64,000 nucleotides of DNA from CAXXOK01 sp963663285 (lineage in GTDB: Bacteria > Bacillota > Clostridia > Christensenellales > Aristaeellaceae). Location of the stretch: assembly GCA_963663285.2 (NCBI GenBank), contig CAXXNI010000002.1:1-64000 (forward strand). The letters are read 5' to 3'. The notes below the pieces were generated by a model that was not told the origin of the DNA, did not search any database, and saw only the letters and a list, made by a program, of their open reading frames with translations. The translations under genes were made by a program, and so were the position numbers. Shown here piece by piece: positions 51,073-59,636 of the stretch (position 1 is its first letter; the number at the start of each line of letters is the position of its first letter).

Positions 51073-51932
51073 CTATGAAAGCTTTGGAGCTAAAGCCAAG
51101 CAGCCACAAAAAGTGGGATTATCATTCTGTGCCTCGCTATCTCATACTAGGTTTACTATCGCTGATTGCGCTTATTCCATTGTTTACACTGTTAATGGTA
51201 TCCTTAAAAACACGCAGCGATTTTATGAAATATCCGCTTCGCCTGCCCCAGATACCGAACTTTCAAAATTATATAACGGTGTATAACCGATCCTCTATTG
51301 TGCGGTCTTTTCTGAACAGTTTTATCATAACCGCAGGGTCGTTGGTTATCCAGCTGTTTGTCGGCACCCTCGCTTCCTACGCAATCACAAAGATGCTTTT
51401 TAAAAAAGCCGGCTTATTCTCGGCATTTTTCCTGATCCCGATGATCTTTCCGGTTCAGACAATCACGATTCCCGTATATATCATTTACAAAAACCTTGGT
51501 TTGCTGAACACCTATGCCGGAATGATGATTCTGTATGCAGCCATCGGTATACCGATCGTTGTATTTATGATGACCAGTTTTATGAAGACGATACCCTTTC
51601 AAATATCCGAATCCGCAATGATTGACGGAGCATCGCATTATGTGATTTATTCTAAGTTAATCCTTCCTTTGATGAAACCAGTAACATCGACATTGATCGT
51701 TATATGCGGGCTGACAGCTTGGAATGATTTTTATCTTCCTCAAATCATGCTTACAAAAACAGCGCTGAAGACGCTTCCGCTTAAAATCTATGACTTTTTT
51801 GGACAGTATACCAGTGATTGGACCTTGATTTGCACCTGTATAGTTTTTGTAATTGTTCCAATCATCATTCTCTACTGCTTCTTGCAGCGGAATATTATCG
51901 ATGGGATTACGGCGGGCGCAATCAAAGGCTAA
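51069..51932 (+). CDS. Sugar ABC transporter permease (MalG/UgpE type)
   Basis: A 287-residue partner permease. TM1 'YLILGLLSLIALIPLFTLLMVSLKTRSDFM', EAA loop 'ISESAMIDGASHYVIYSKLILPLMKP' (about 178-203) and terminal 'NIIDGITAGAIKG'. The start overlaps the upstream stop (ATGA). Together the two permeases and the lipoprotein form an importer that feeds the GH130 phosphorylase encoded 105 bp downstream. Confidence 0.93.
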   Translation: MTMKALELKPSSHKKWDYHSVPRYLILGLLSLIALIPLFTLLMVSLKTRSDFMKYPLRLPQIPNFQNYITVYNRSSIVRSFLNSFIITAGSLVIQLFVGTLASYAITKMLFKKAGLFSAFFLIPMIFPVQTITIPVYIIYKNLGLLNTYAGMMILYAAIGIPIVVFMMTSFMKTIPFQISESAMIDGASHYVIYSKLILPLMKPVTSTLIVICGLTAWNDFYLPQIMLTKTALKTLPLKIYDFFGQYTSDWTLICTCIVFVIVPIIILYCFLQRNIIDGITAGAIKG

Positions 51933-52037
51933 ATATGAAAGCCAAACCCTGAAGAAGGGAATAGTATGATAACCTGTGCAAGCTGCATTCGGCGTGGTTT
52001 CTAATTGGAAATAGCAGACTCGGAGGAGCGGATCGAT

Positions 52038-53237
52038 ATGGATAGAATAAGCTATGATGAAAGACTAAAAGGACTTATGGGGAACTATCGGACGACTATT
52101 ACCAGAAAAAATGAAGCGGCTGAGAAGGATAATGGTATCTATAAGCGTTACCGGTACCCCGTGCTTACCGCTGAACATATACCGGTTTTCTGGAAATATG
52201 ACTTGAACAAAAGTGCAAACCCGTTTTTGATGGAAAGGCTTGGCGTTAATTGTGTTTTTAATCCCGGCGCAATCGAACTGAACCGGAAGATCTATCTTGT
52301 AGCCAGGGTGGAAGGGTATGACAGGAAATCATTTTTTGCCGTAGCTGAAAGCGAAAACGGGATAGAAGGATTTACATTCCGGGATTACCCTATCCTGATG
52401 CCGGAGACAGAAAACCCTGATACGAATATCTATGATATGCGTCTGACCAAGCATGAGGATGGTTGGATCTATGGGTTGTTTTGCACCGAGCGTAAAGACC
52501 CGGCAGCCGCCAGAGGCGATATGTCCAGTGCTGTAGCAGCTTGTGGAATCGCAAGAACAAAAGACCTCATTTCATGGGAGCGGTTGAAAGATCTGGTTAC
52601 GCCTTCTCCCCAGCAAAGGAATGTTGTGCTGCATCCGGAGTTTATTGGCGGTAAATATGCTCTCTACACAAGACCGCAGGATGGCTTTATCGATGCGGGA
52701 TCAGGCGGAGGCATCGGATGGGGCTTGACGGACAGCATGGAGAATGCCTGTATCGATAAAGAGATCATCGTGGATGACAGACAATATCATACAATCAAAG
52801 AAGTAAAAAACGGGCAGGGGCCGACGCCGATTAAAACGGAAAAAGGCTGGCTGCACATCGCTCATGGGGTACGCAATACGGCAGCCGGGCTGCGTTATGT
52901 ACTGTATGCATTTCTTACGGATTTGGATGAACCTTGGAAGATCACTCACAGACCGGGCGGTTCCTTCATGACTCCCGAGGGGGAGGAGAGAATTGGCGAT
53001 GTGTCTAACGTTCTGTTCAGCAATGGAATGGTCGCAAGGGAAAATGGCGAGGTGTTGATTTACTATGCATCGTCGGATACAAGATGCCATGTTGCAACAA
53101 CGACGGTTGACCAGTTACTGGACTATGTTATCAATACCCCGGAAGACCCTCTTTATACACATGCTTGCGTCGAGCAAAGATGTGCTATGATCAAAAACAA
53201 TCTGGAACTCATTCATAACGGTCAAATTATGATGTGA
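52038..53237 (+). CDS. Glycoside hydrolase family 130 beta-mannoside phosphorylase
   Basis: A 399-residue five-bladed beta-propeller protein without signal peptide, hence cytoplasmic. 'RYRYPVLTAEHIPVFWKYDLN', 'GVNCVFNPGAIEL', the general acid D133 in 'NIYDMRLTKHEDGWIYG', 'NVVLHPEFIGGKYALYTRPQDGF' and 'GPTPIKTEKGWLHIAHG' match GH130, most like subfamily 1 (4-O-beta-D-mannosyl-D-glucose phosphorylase). It would split an imported mannosyl-glucose or short mannoside with phosphate, giving mannose-1-phosphate and saving ATP. ATG 52038 follows GGAGGAG. Position after the ABC genes supports the role; subfamily assignment is by eye. Confidence 0.88.
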   Translation: MDRISYDERLKGLMGNYRTTITRKNEAAEKDNGIYKRYRYPVLTAEHIPVFWKYDLNKSANPFLMERLGVNCVFNPGAIELNRKIYLVARVEGYDRKSFFAVAESENGIEGFTFRDYPILMPETENPDTNIYDMRLTKHEDGWIYGLFCTERKDPAAARGDMSSAVAACGIARTKDLISWERLKDLVTPSPQQRNVVLHPEFIGGKYALYTRPQDGFIDAGSGGGIGWGLTDSMENACIDKEIIVDDRQYHTIKEVKNGQGPTPIKTEKGWLHIAHGVRNTAAGLRYVLYAFLTDLDEPWKITHRPGGSFMTPEGEERIGDVSNVLFSNGMVARENGEVLIYYASSDTRCHVATTTVDQLLDYVINTPEDPLYTHACVEQRCAMIKNNLELIHNGQIMM

Positions 53238-53279
53238 GTATGTGCGGCGTTCAAATAATTGGCTGACGAGGGAGAAACC

Positions 53280-54416
53280 ATGGAGCAATCGAACTTGATT
53301 CAATATTTGAATTCACTTGAAGCGGTTGGAATACCGGGATGTGATTGTGTTGTGTACCAAAATCATATCCCGGTTTTCCGGCACATCACCGGATTCGCAG
53401 ACACCGGCAGCAAAAAGCCATTGACAGACACGACAGCCTATTGGCTTTATTCGGCATCAAAACTTATTACCTGCACAGCGGTTATGCAGCTTGTGGAAAA
53501 AGGGAAAATTGGGCTGGATGATCCCGTATCGAGATTTTTACCTGAATATGGAGCAATGAAGGTTAAAAAAGGTGCGATTGCAGTTGACGCAACAAGACCA
53601 ATGTCAATCAGGCATCTTCTGACCATGCAAAGTGGTTTGAATTATAATTTGAAAGCACCGTCTATTGTAGAGATTTTACGGGAGACCAATGGCGAAGCTT
53701 CAACACGGCAAATCATCAGGGCTCTTGCACAAGAACCTTTGGATTTTGAACCCGGAACACGCTATCAATACAGCTTAAGCCATGATGTGCTTGGTGCTGT
53801 AATCCAGGAGGTTGCAGGGCAGTCGCTAGGGGTATATTTTGAAGAACAGATTTTTTTACCGCTGGGGATGAAAAATACAGGTTTTGAATTGACTGCGGAC
53901 AGGCGGCACTGCTTGTCGGAACAGTTTACCTATCTGGATGATTCAAAAACCTCCTCGCCAATATCTTCGGAGAATGCTTTTGTTCTGTCAAAGAACTATG
54001 AGAGCGGTGGGGCAGGCTTAATCTCCACGGTAAACGATTTTATCCTATTTCTGGACACAATGTGCAACGGAGGGACCAGTGTCAGCGGATATCAGCTTCT
54101 CACTCGTGAATCAATTGATAGGATGAGGGAAGATGAGCTTCACGGACAATCAAAAGAAGATTTTGCGTTATATGGTAAAACTGGATACTCTTACGGGCTG
54201 GGAGTACGCACTTTGATTGAAAGAGAGCCGTTCGGCATCAGGAGTCCTTTGGGTGAATTCGGCTGGGATGGGGCAGCCGGTGCTTATGCATTGATAGACG
54301 TTCAGCATAAACTGGCTATTTTTTATGCGCAGCATGTTGTCAATTGCGATTATGTGTATAAAGTGATCCACCCGAAAATTCGGAATCTTGTCTATGATAT
54401 GCTGGAAATTCAATAG
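53280..54416 (+). CDS. Beta-lactamase-fold serine hydrolase (class C / esterase group)
   Basis: A 378-residue protein with no signal peptide. The catalytic S58-x-x-K61 lies in 'YSASKLIT' and Y164 in 'YQYSLSHDVLG' (the Y-x-N box reads Y-S-L, as in many esterases). 'LPLGMKNTGFEL' and 'GWDGAAGAYALIDVQ' (the H/W-x-G region) complete the fold. Family members are esterases, D-aminopeptidases and transpeptidases as well as AmpC lactamases. As the last gene of the mannoside operon and apparently cytoplasmic, an ester-removing role on acylated sugars is attractive but inferred. GGGAG precedes ATG 53280. Confidence 0.85.
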   Translation: MEQSNLIQYLNSLEAVGIPGCDCVVYQNHIPVFRHITGFADTGSKKPLTDTTAYWLYSASKLITCTAVMQLVEKGKIGLDDPVSRFLPEYGAMKVKKGAIAVDATRPMSIRHLLTMQSGLNYNLKAPSIVEILRETNGEASTRQIIRALAQEPLDFEPGTRYQYSLSHDVLGAVIQEVAGQSLGVYFEEQIFLPLGMKNTGFELTADRRHCLSEQFTYLDDSKTSSPISSENAFVLSKNYESGGAGLISTVNDFILFLDTMCNGGTSVSGYQLLTRESIDRMREDELHGQSKEDFALYGKTGYSYGLGVRTLIEREPFGIRSPLGEFGWDGAAGAYALIDVQHKLAIFYAQHVVNCDYVYKVIHPKIRNLVYDMLEIQ

Positions 54417-54743
54417 GAAAAGGAATTGTTTGGGACAAGGTATTCTTTTCTGCAAGCTATGGTTTCTGTGCTTGTCAACGATACATCGGGGCAAAGTGCA
54501 TTGGTAAGCCTAACGTGACGGCTCCAAGAGAGCATAAAACGATGCTCTCCCAGCTAAGCAGGTAATGTACAACGAAAAAGAGTACAAAATAGGCGGTGAT
54601 CTTGCTTTGGAAACACAGGTTATGATGGTTGTATAAGGAGTTTCGCGTTCGGCAAAGGAACTAACCGGAAAAACGCCTTGGTTTCATCCGGCGAAAAACA
54701 CACACTCATGGTGTTTTTTTGCCTAACCTTGGTGCTACGATAT

Positions 54744-54779
54744 AACACCACCGCGTATGGATTTGCGGTGGTGTTTTTA
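54744..54779 (+). terminator. Terminator (copy 3 of a recurring hairpin)
   Basis: Arms AACACCACCGC (54744-54754) and GCGGTGGTGTT (54765-54775), loop GTATGGATTT, then TTTA. Stem and loop resemble copies at 41790 and 44833. Confidence 0.85.
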
Positions 54780-55231
54780 TTGGCGTTTCTGTAAACTTCA
54801 ACACTGTTTCGGTAAACCGGGCTGTATGCAAGCGAGTTATTTTCACTGTTTATCTTCAACAACGGAATAAATCCGATAGCGATGGCCGGGAGCCGTGCCC
54901 CTGTATTGCCTATCACGTATCTCCTTTTTCCCTTCAGCTATTTTAGGAAATAACCATAATAGAATATACCAATGTAACAAATAATGTAACTATTGACATA
55001 AACTAATGGTTGGTAGTATAAAATAGATAAATCTATAATCATTATAGAGTTATCAATCAGAAAGAAGTTGCTGTAGGTTCCACTATCGTCGCTTTCGATA
55101 CTATGAATAACGAAAATGTAAGGATTCGAGCAGGAAGAATGCTTTCTGGCAGCAAGAATGACTTTTTCATACTTTTCCAGACTGGCTCGTAACCGTATGA
55201 ACAGACGGAAATAGAAAACGGGCGTCAGCAA

Positions 55232-55483
55232 GTGAGAAGCGCGACTGCATACCCTGTACACCAAGATTACCGGGCTTCAAATGTGTTTATAGCTATTGAA
55301 CAGAAAACGAAAGAGAAACTCGCTGCTACCGCTTCTTTAAATGGAACTTCAATGATTACGGATAATATGAGTATGGTTGTTAATGAAATGAAAGGAGTTT
55401 TAATTCAAAATCATACTGGCAGGTTGAAGAAGCTTGCAGTAGAACAGCCAAAGAATGACCGCTGCATTCCCTTACCCTCGTAA
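55232..55483 (+). CDS. Possible remnant of a ribbon-helix-helix type protein
   Basis: An 83-codon frame from GTG 55232 to 55483. The stretch 'VFIAIEQKTKEKLAATASLNGTSM' looks like the beta-strand and first helix of plasmid-type ribbon-helix-helix proteins, followed by a helix 'MSMVVNEMKGVL'. There is no ribosome site, the N-terminal third is unlike any protein, and the upstream frame is broken. It may be a decayed gene or chance. Confidence 0.22.
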   Translation: MRSATAYPVHQDYRASNVFIAIEQKTKEKLAATASLNGTSMITDNMSMVVNEMKGVLIQNHTGRLKKLAVEQPKNDRCIPLPS

Positions 55484-55794
55484 AATTTGTTTGAAAGTGG
55501 TAAAATAATCATATAAGGTACAAAATAAACTACGTATAAGTTCATCTTCCTTCGACGGGACTTACTATAGAACAAAAGCTTGCAGGTTGCAATGAACCCT
55601 GTTTCTTTTGACAGTATAAGTACTTCCACAGACGCACAAATCTTGATATTAGTATCGACGCAACGCTTCATGTCATTATTCTTCTTGATGCTTGCATAAC
55701 ATGATTGGCGACGAGGATTTCTTTTCGCGCATCAATATCACATTATCACAATAAAAACACGATTTCCGGCTACAGCGTGAAAGGAATGGGAACG

Positions 55795-56901
55795 ATGGGG
55801 AAACGAGTAAAAAAACAATGGCTTGCAACCAGAACCATCAGTTTGTTCATGCTGTTTATATTTGTGCTTTTGCAACCGTTCATCTCGTTTGCAGACGGCA
55901 CGAACCTTGATTTGTCCAATCGATATTTAAAGAATGCAGACGACATAGCTTCGCTGATCCTGTCGGCAGGAGAAATTGCAACGGTCGACCTATCAGGGGT
56001 TGAGATTGATAGCAGTGATCGAAAAACATTGATAGAGAAGTTTCCCGATATTCATTTTATCTGGTCTATGCGTGTTTGGGATGCCGACGTTTCAAGCGAA
56101 GACACGGAGATTACCTTTGAGGGAAAGAGGGCGGGCAGCCTAACAGAACTGTGTGACACGCTTGATTGCTTGCCAAACATAAAAAGTGTTTACATGTGGA
56201 ATATCCGCCTCTCCCGGGAGGAAAGGGACAAGCTCTATTTCGGCTATCCGGATGTGTTTTTCGGGTGGGAAATCCATATGAACTCAACCCACTGCATCCG
56301 TACCGACGCCACAGCCTTCTCAACGCTATCTAAATCGCCGGGGCTTCATGCTTTTAACATGTGGAATTTCGTTTACTGTCCGTATCTGCTGGCGTTGGAT
56401 GTGGGACATAATACTATTAAGAATCTGGATTTTCTTGCGGCTTGCAACAAACTTAAAATTCTAATTGCAGTTGATGCGAAGATTTCTGATATTTCGCCCA
56501 TTGCATATCAGACGGATTTGGAATATGTCGAACTTTTCCTAAATGATATTACGGATATTGCCCCGCTGGAGAACCTGGTGAACCTGCGGGATGTTAATCT
56601 GGCGTTTAACGACATTTCAGATCTTTCACCCCTGTATGAACTGCCCCATTTAGAACGCGTATGGCTGATGATGAATAAAAATCTGACAGAGGAAGAGATA
56701 GCGCGCCTGCAAGAACATCAACCGGATTGCGAAATCGTCACCCGCTCCTATGGCTCGACAGGGAACGTTATGCTAGAAGACGGCACCCAGCTGCAAGGGA
56801 CCAGTTGGCGGCATCATTCCCACTACAATACGATATATTACATTTTTCATACCGGTAATTATGTAGACTGGTCGGCAGATGTTCCATCCAGATATGAATG
56901 A
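55795..56901 (+). CDS. Secreted leucine-rich-repeat protein
   Basis: A 368-residue protein with a signal peptide ('ISLFMLFIFVLLQPFISFADG', about residues 14-34). The middle holds divergent repeats, the last four clearly internalin-like with 22-residue spacing: 'LLALDVGHNTIKNLDFLAACNKLKILIAVDAKISDISPIAYQTDLEYVELFLNDITDIAPLENLVNLRDVNLAFNDISDLSPLYELPHLERVWL' broken here over several repeats. N- and C-terminal parts are not recognised. Such repeats bind proteins or glycans at the cell surface. No LPXTG or membrane anchor is seen at the C-terminus. ATG 55795 has AAGGA 9 nt ahead. It heads the cluster with the NAGPA and Lgt-like genes (75-bp gap). Confidence 0.82.
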   Translation: MGKRVKKQWLATRTISLFMLFIFVLLQPFISFADGTNLDLSNRYLKNADDIASLILSAGEIATVDLSGVEIDSSDRKTLIEKFPDIHFIWSMRVWDADVSSEDTEITFEGKRAGSLTELCDTLDCLPNIKSVYMWNIRLSREERDKLYFGYPDVFFGWEIHMNSTHCIRTDATAFSTLSKSPGLHAFNMWNFVYCPYLLALDVGHNTIKNLDFLAACNKLKILIAVDAKISDISPIAYQTDLEYVELFLNDITDIAPLENLVNLRDVNLAFNDISDLSPLYELPHLERVWLMMNKNLTEEEIARLQEHQPDCEIVTRSYGSTGNVMLEDGTQLQGTSWRHHSHYNTIYYIFHTGNYVDWSADVPSRYE

Positions 56902-56976
56902 TACCAAGTCCTGCGCTTGTAAACAGAAGATGGCATCGTTAGCAAACGGATTCTTTGCTGTTTTTCGGGAGGGTTT

Positions 56977-57879
56977 ATGATGATGAAGATAATGAGGCGG
57001 CTTATATTCGTTTTCCTGTTCGTTTGCATCTTTTCTGCGGGAGCCGCTTTGGCCGAAATCCATACCTTACCCATTGACCAAAGCGGGGGGTTTCCCGTAA
57101 GCAAGGAAAACCTGATCAACGATGAGGAATATCAGGATGAGTCAATCCACGTAACCACAACGCATATCCATTTTCAAGGCGCCAGTTGTATGATTGTTCG
57201 CATTAAAATCAACAATGCTTCTCAGCTGCGTACGGCGATGACCCGTGATGACTATGATACCTGCGAATATGTCTCGGCATTGCTGTTGTCTAAGAAGAAA
57301 AATGCGGTTCTGGCACTCAACGGTGATTTTTTCAAATATAAGGACGGAGGTTATTTAGTACGGCAGGGGGAACTGTACCGCAGTCAACCGGATGGTATTC
57401 TGGATGTGTTGCTGATTGACGAGAATGCGGATTTTTACAGCGTGCCGGTGGCGACAGAAGAAACGATACAAACCGCTGTGGCAAATTTGGAGGCGGAAGG
57501 ACATAAAGTAATCAATTCCTTTAATTTTGGTCCAACCCTGGTTGTAAATGGGCAGGTGCAAACCATTAACAGATCATTGTATCAGGCTCCGTATAAAATG
57601 ATGCGTGTTGGGATTGGACAACTAGGCCCCTTGGAATACGCGGTATATTTTTGCTACGGGACCAGTGACGCGAAGAAAGGCTTATCGATAGAGAATTTTG
57701 CTAAAATGATCGCCGAGGCAACCCCTGAAGTAAAAATTGCTTACAATTTGGATGGGGGCGGTTCGACACATGTGTTTCTCCTGCAAAGGCAAATGCATGT
57801 AAACCATAGCGGCCGCAATATATGCGATATGATCTATTTTGCCAGCGCATCGGATGCGTTGGGTGACCGGGAGGAATAA
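56977..57879 (+). CDS. Secreted phosphodiester glycosidase family protein (NAGPA domain)
   Basis: About 300 residues with a signal peptide (to 'AGAALAE'). The NAGPA/DUF2233 core is visible: 'AVLALNGDFFKYKDGG', 'VNSFNFGPTLVVNGQ' in the form 'SFNFGPTLVVNGQ', 'MRVGIGQLGPLEYAVYFCYG', and the signature 'AYNLDGGGSTHVFL'. The family cleaves GlcNAc-phosphodiesters, in bacteria often wall teichoic acid or polysaccharide-linked. Three ATG codons in a row (56977, 56980, 56983) follow GGGAGGG; the middle or last is best spaced. It ends 2 bp before the Lgt-like gene, so both are coupled. Confidence 0.87.
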   Translation: MMMKIMRRLIFVFLFVCIFSAGAALAEIHTLPIDQSGGFPVSKENLINDEEYQDESIHVTTTHIHFQGASCMIVRIKINNASQLRTAMTRDDYDTCEYVSALLLSKKKNAVLALNGDFFKYKDGGYLVRQGELYRSQPDGILDVLLIDENADFYSVPVATEETIQTAVANLEAEGHKVINSFNFGPTLVVNGQVQTINRSLYQAPYKMMRVGIGQLGPLEYAVYFCYGTSDAKKGLSIENFAKMIAEATPEVKIAYNLDGGGSTHVFLLQRQMHVNHSGRNICDMIYFASASDALGDREE

Positions 57880-57881
57880 TT

Positions 57882-58856
57882 GTGGCGTCTGTCGTGCTTT
57901 TCAAGGTGGGTATGTTTCCGGTATATGCACACCTTGTGGTGCTATGGGGTGGAATGCTGATATGCTTAGGGATTGTACACAATACAATGGCAAAGCTGGG
58001 ATACGCAAAGGGAAGCTTTTGGTCTTTCAGCACGCTGGCTGTTTTACTGGGCTTTGCACTATCACATCTGTTCTATGGCTTGGCTCGCTGGGGGTTCGTG
58101 GGAAAGGACGACCGTACCGCTTCTCTTTTATTCTTTTGGGAAGGGCATTATATGCTTTATGGCGGTATGCTTGGTTGTGCTCTGGCAGCGCTGCTTGTTT
58201 CCCTGCTTTATAAGCACACTACTTGGAAACTGCTGGATGCCATTGCACCGGCGGGGGTGTTGATGATCGCATTCGTCCGTTTGGCACAGGGGCTCAATGG
58301 CGGAGGATACGGAGATTATCTGGAAGAGGATTCCGCCTTTGCCCGTTTCCCTTTCGCTGTTTATGACACGTTTTATGATGCATGGGCATGGGCATTGTTC
58401 TTCCTTGCGGCATTGCTTGCCATGCTGTTATCCTTATGGCTTTCTACGCGCAAAAGCCGGTTTGACGGCGACCGAACATTATGGATGTTGGGTATGTATG
58501 CAGCCATGCAGATCGTACTGGAAAGCCTGCGGCGGGATGATTATCTCCGGTGGGGATTTGTGCGCATTTCACAGGTGATTAGCGCTGTATTGGCGGGGTT
58601 GGTGTTAATTTATTATATCGTATCGCGGCACAAGCAACGGGTATGGAGAAATATATTTTGTTTGCTTCTATATACAGGAATGGTTGCCATGTGCATACTC
58701 CTTGAGTTTGCGCTGGAGCAGCGAATTGCTTTCCTGCAAGGGTTATCTGTTCCTGCGTGTTATGGGCTTATGACGCTGGCTTGTATCGTTATCATGGGGT
58801 GTATCGGAATCGCAAGAGGGAAGCCAGAGCCTGAGAATGTATATAAGAATGCTTGA
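57882..58856 (+). CDS. Divergent prolipoprotein diacylglyceryl transferase-like membrane protein
   Basis: A 324-residue protein with about eight helices. The Lgt pattern is visible but altered: 'YMLYGGMLGCALAA' where Lgt has H-G-G-L-x-G-G, 'FVRLAQGLNGGGYGDYL' where Lgt has G-R-x-G-N-F-x-N-G-E-x-x-G (the Arg and Asn remain, the Glu after N-G is Gly), and 'LESLRRDDYLRWGFVRISQVIS' matching the C-terminal E-x-x-R-x-D...S-Q motif. Two extra hydrophobic segments follow. Lgt attaches diacylglycerol to lipoprotein Cys; with key residues changed this copy may have another lipid or sugar substrate. GTG start 57882 behind GGGAGG. Coupled to the NAGPA gene. Confidence 0.78.
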   Translation: MASVVLFKVGMFPVYAHLVVLWGGMLICLGIVHNTMAKLGYAKGSFWSFSTLAVLLGFALSHLFYGLARWGFVGKDDRTASLLFFWEGHYMLYGGMLGCALAALLVSLLYKHTTWKLLDAIAPAGVLMIAFVRLAQGLNGGGYGDYLEEDSAFARFPFAVYDTFYDAWAWALFFLAALLAMLLSLWLSTRKSRFDGDRTLWMLGMYAAMQIVLESLRRDDYLRWGFVRISQVISAVLAGLVLIYYIVSRHKQRVWRNIFCLLLYTGMVAMCILLEFALEQRIAFLQGLSVPACYGLMTLACIVIMGCIGIARGKPEPENVYKNA

Positions 58857-59595
58857 GCAAGGCAGAAAAAAGATCAATTCTATAAAATTGGACAGGTTTA
58901 TTGCGCTTGTTGAAATAAACGTGTTGAAACAATTGCAGAAAGTTTTTATCCTTTATAAAGCAAAATGAGCCGGTCTGGTTAGCCGGATGCGTCAGTACAA
59001 GGTGTCATATAAGATTTATGCATGGGAACAAACCTCTCTATTCTATTGATGAGTAGCGTACATTAAAACCTGTTACGAGTGAATATCACGAGCAGATTAG
59101 GTTTCCCATTCGTACTGCGTAGATAGAAAAGCGAAAAAGCAAAATAATCCCCTCGCTACGATGGGAAGTTCCACACGCTTATTAGCGTGTTTGTAACATT
59201 TTTTGCGCTGCGAATGCAAACCGTTGGTTAAGCTGCTATTGTTGATTACTTGTATTGGAAGAAATTATGTGGATGATTATGTTTGACTGCTGAGAATATA
59301 ATTTTGAATATTTTCATTGCGTTGTCGGCATCATATGATGATGGGCTGTGTTTCTTTGTCCATAGGATACCTTTTTATTCAACGATACTTCTATAACAGG
59401 TTTGATGATGCCGCAGACGGTTAAACCATATGATTGCAATAACACTTAAGCGTATTCAACAATAAAGAACGCTTCAAAGTGCGGTATATACCACGATCTC
59501 ATGACAGTTTAGGCTCGTTCAGTCTAGCCATTATGCAGGATGGGGGATAGTGCTCTAATTTTAATCCTTGAACTTATACGCGAGCCGTTATAATA
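58857..59595. other. Intergenic stretch, no gene seen
   Basis: About 740 bp, AT-rich, stops in every frame. A small hairpin ACACGCT/AGCGTGT (59173-59190) followed by TTTG and later a T-run could terminate the LRR-NAGPA-Lgt-like operon, though it is 316 bp beyond the last stop. Nothing else is recognisable. Confidence 0.5.
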
Positions 59596-59628
59596 AAGCA
59601 AGCACCGTTATCCAAACGGTGCTTGCTT
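59596..59628 (-). terminator. Terminator of the GH3 gene
   Basis: Arms AAGCAAGCACCGTT (59596-59609) and AACGGTGCTTGCTT (59615-59628), 14 perfect pairs with loop ATCCA; on the minus strand it is followed by TTATTAT. It starts 9 bp beyond the stop of the glycosidase. Confidence 0.88.
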
Positions 59629-59636
59629 ATGGAATG

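Larger units (their letters stand above)
54417..55794. other. Intergenic stretch with decayed sequence
   Basis: About 1.38 kb without a convincing gene. It contains an inverted repeat GAGAGCAT/ATGCTCTC (54528-54549) without T-run, the recurring hairpin at 54744, a possible ribbon-helix-helix remnant at 55232 and short open pieces before it interrupted by stops (a piece starting ATG near 55102). Composition is more AT-rich than the flanks. It reads like remains of an old mobile element, but no transposase or integrase is recognisable. Confidence 0.45.

Noticed and set aside
54938..55264. A 108-codon minus-strand frame rich in Tyr, Ile and Phe
   Set aside because: AT-rich chance frame without ribosome site or domain pattern.
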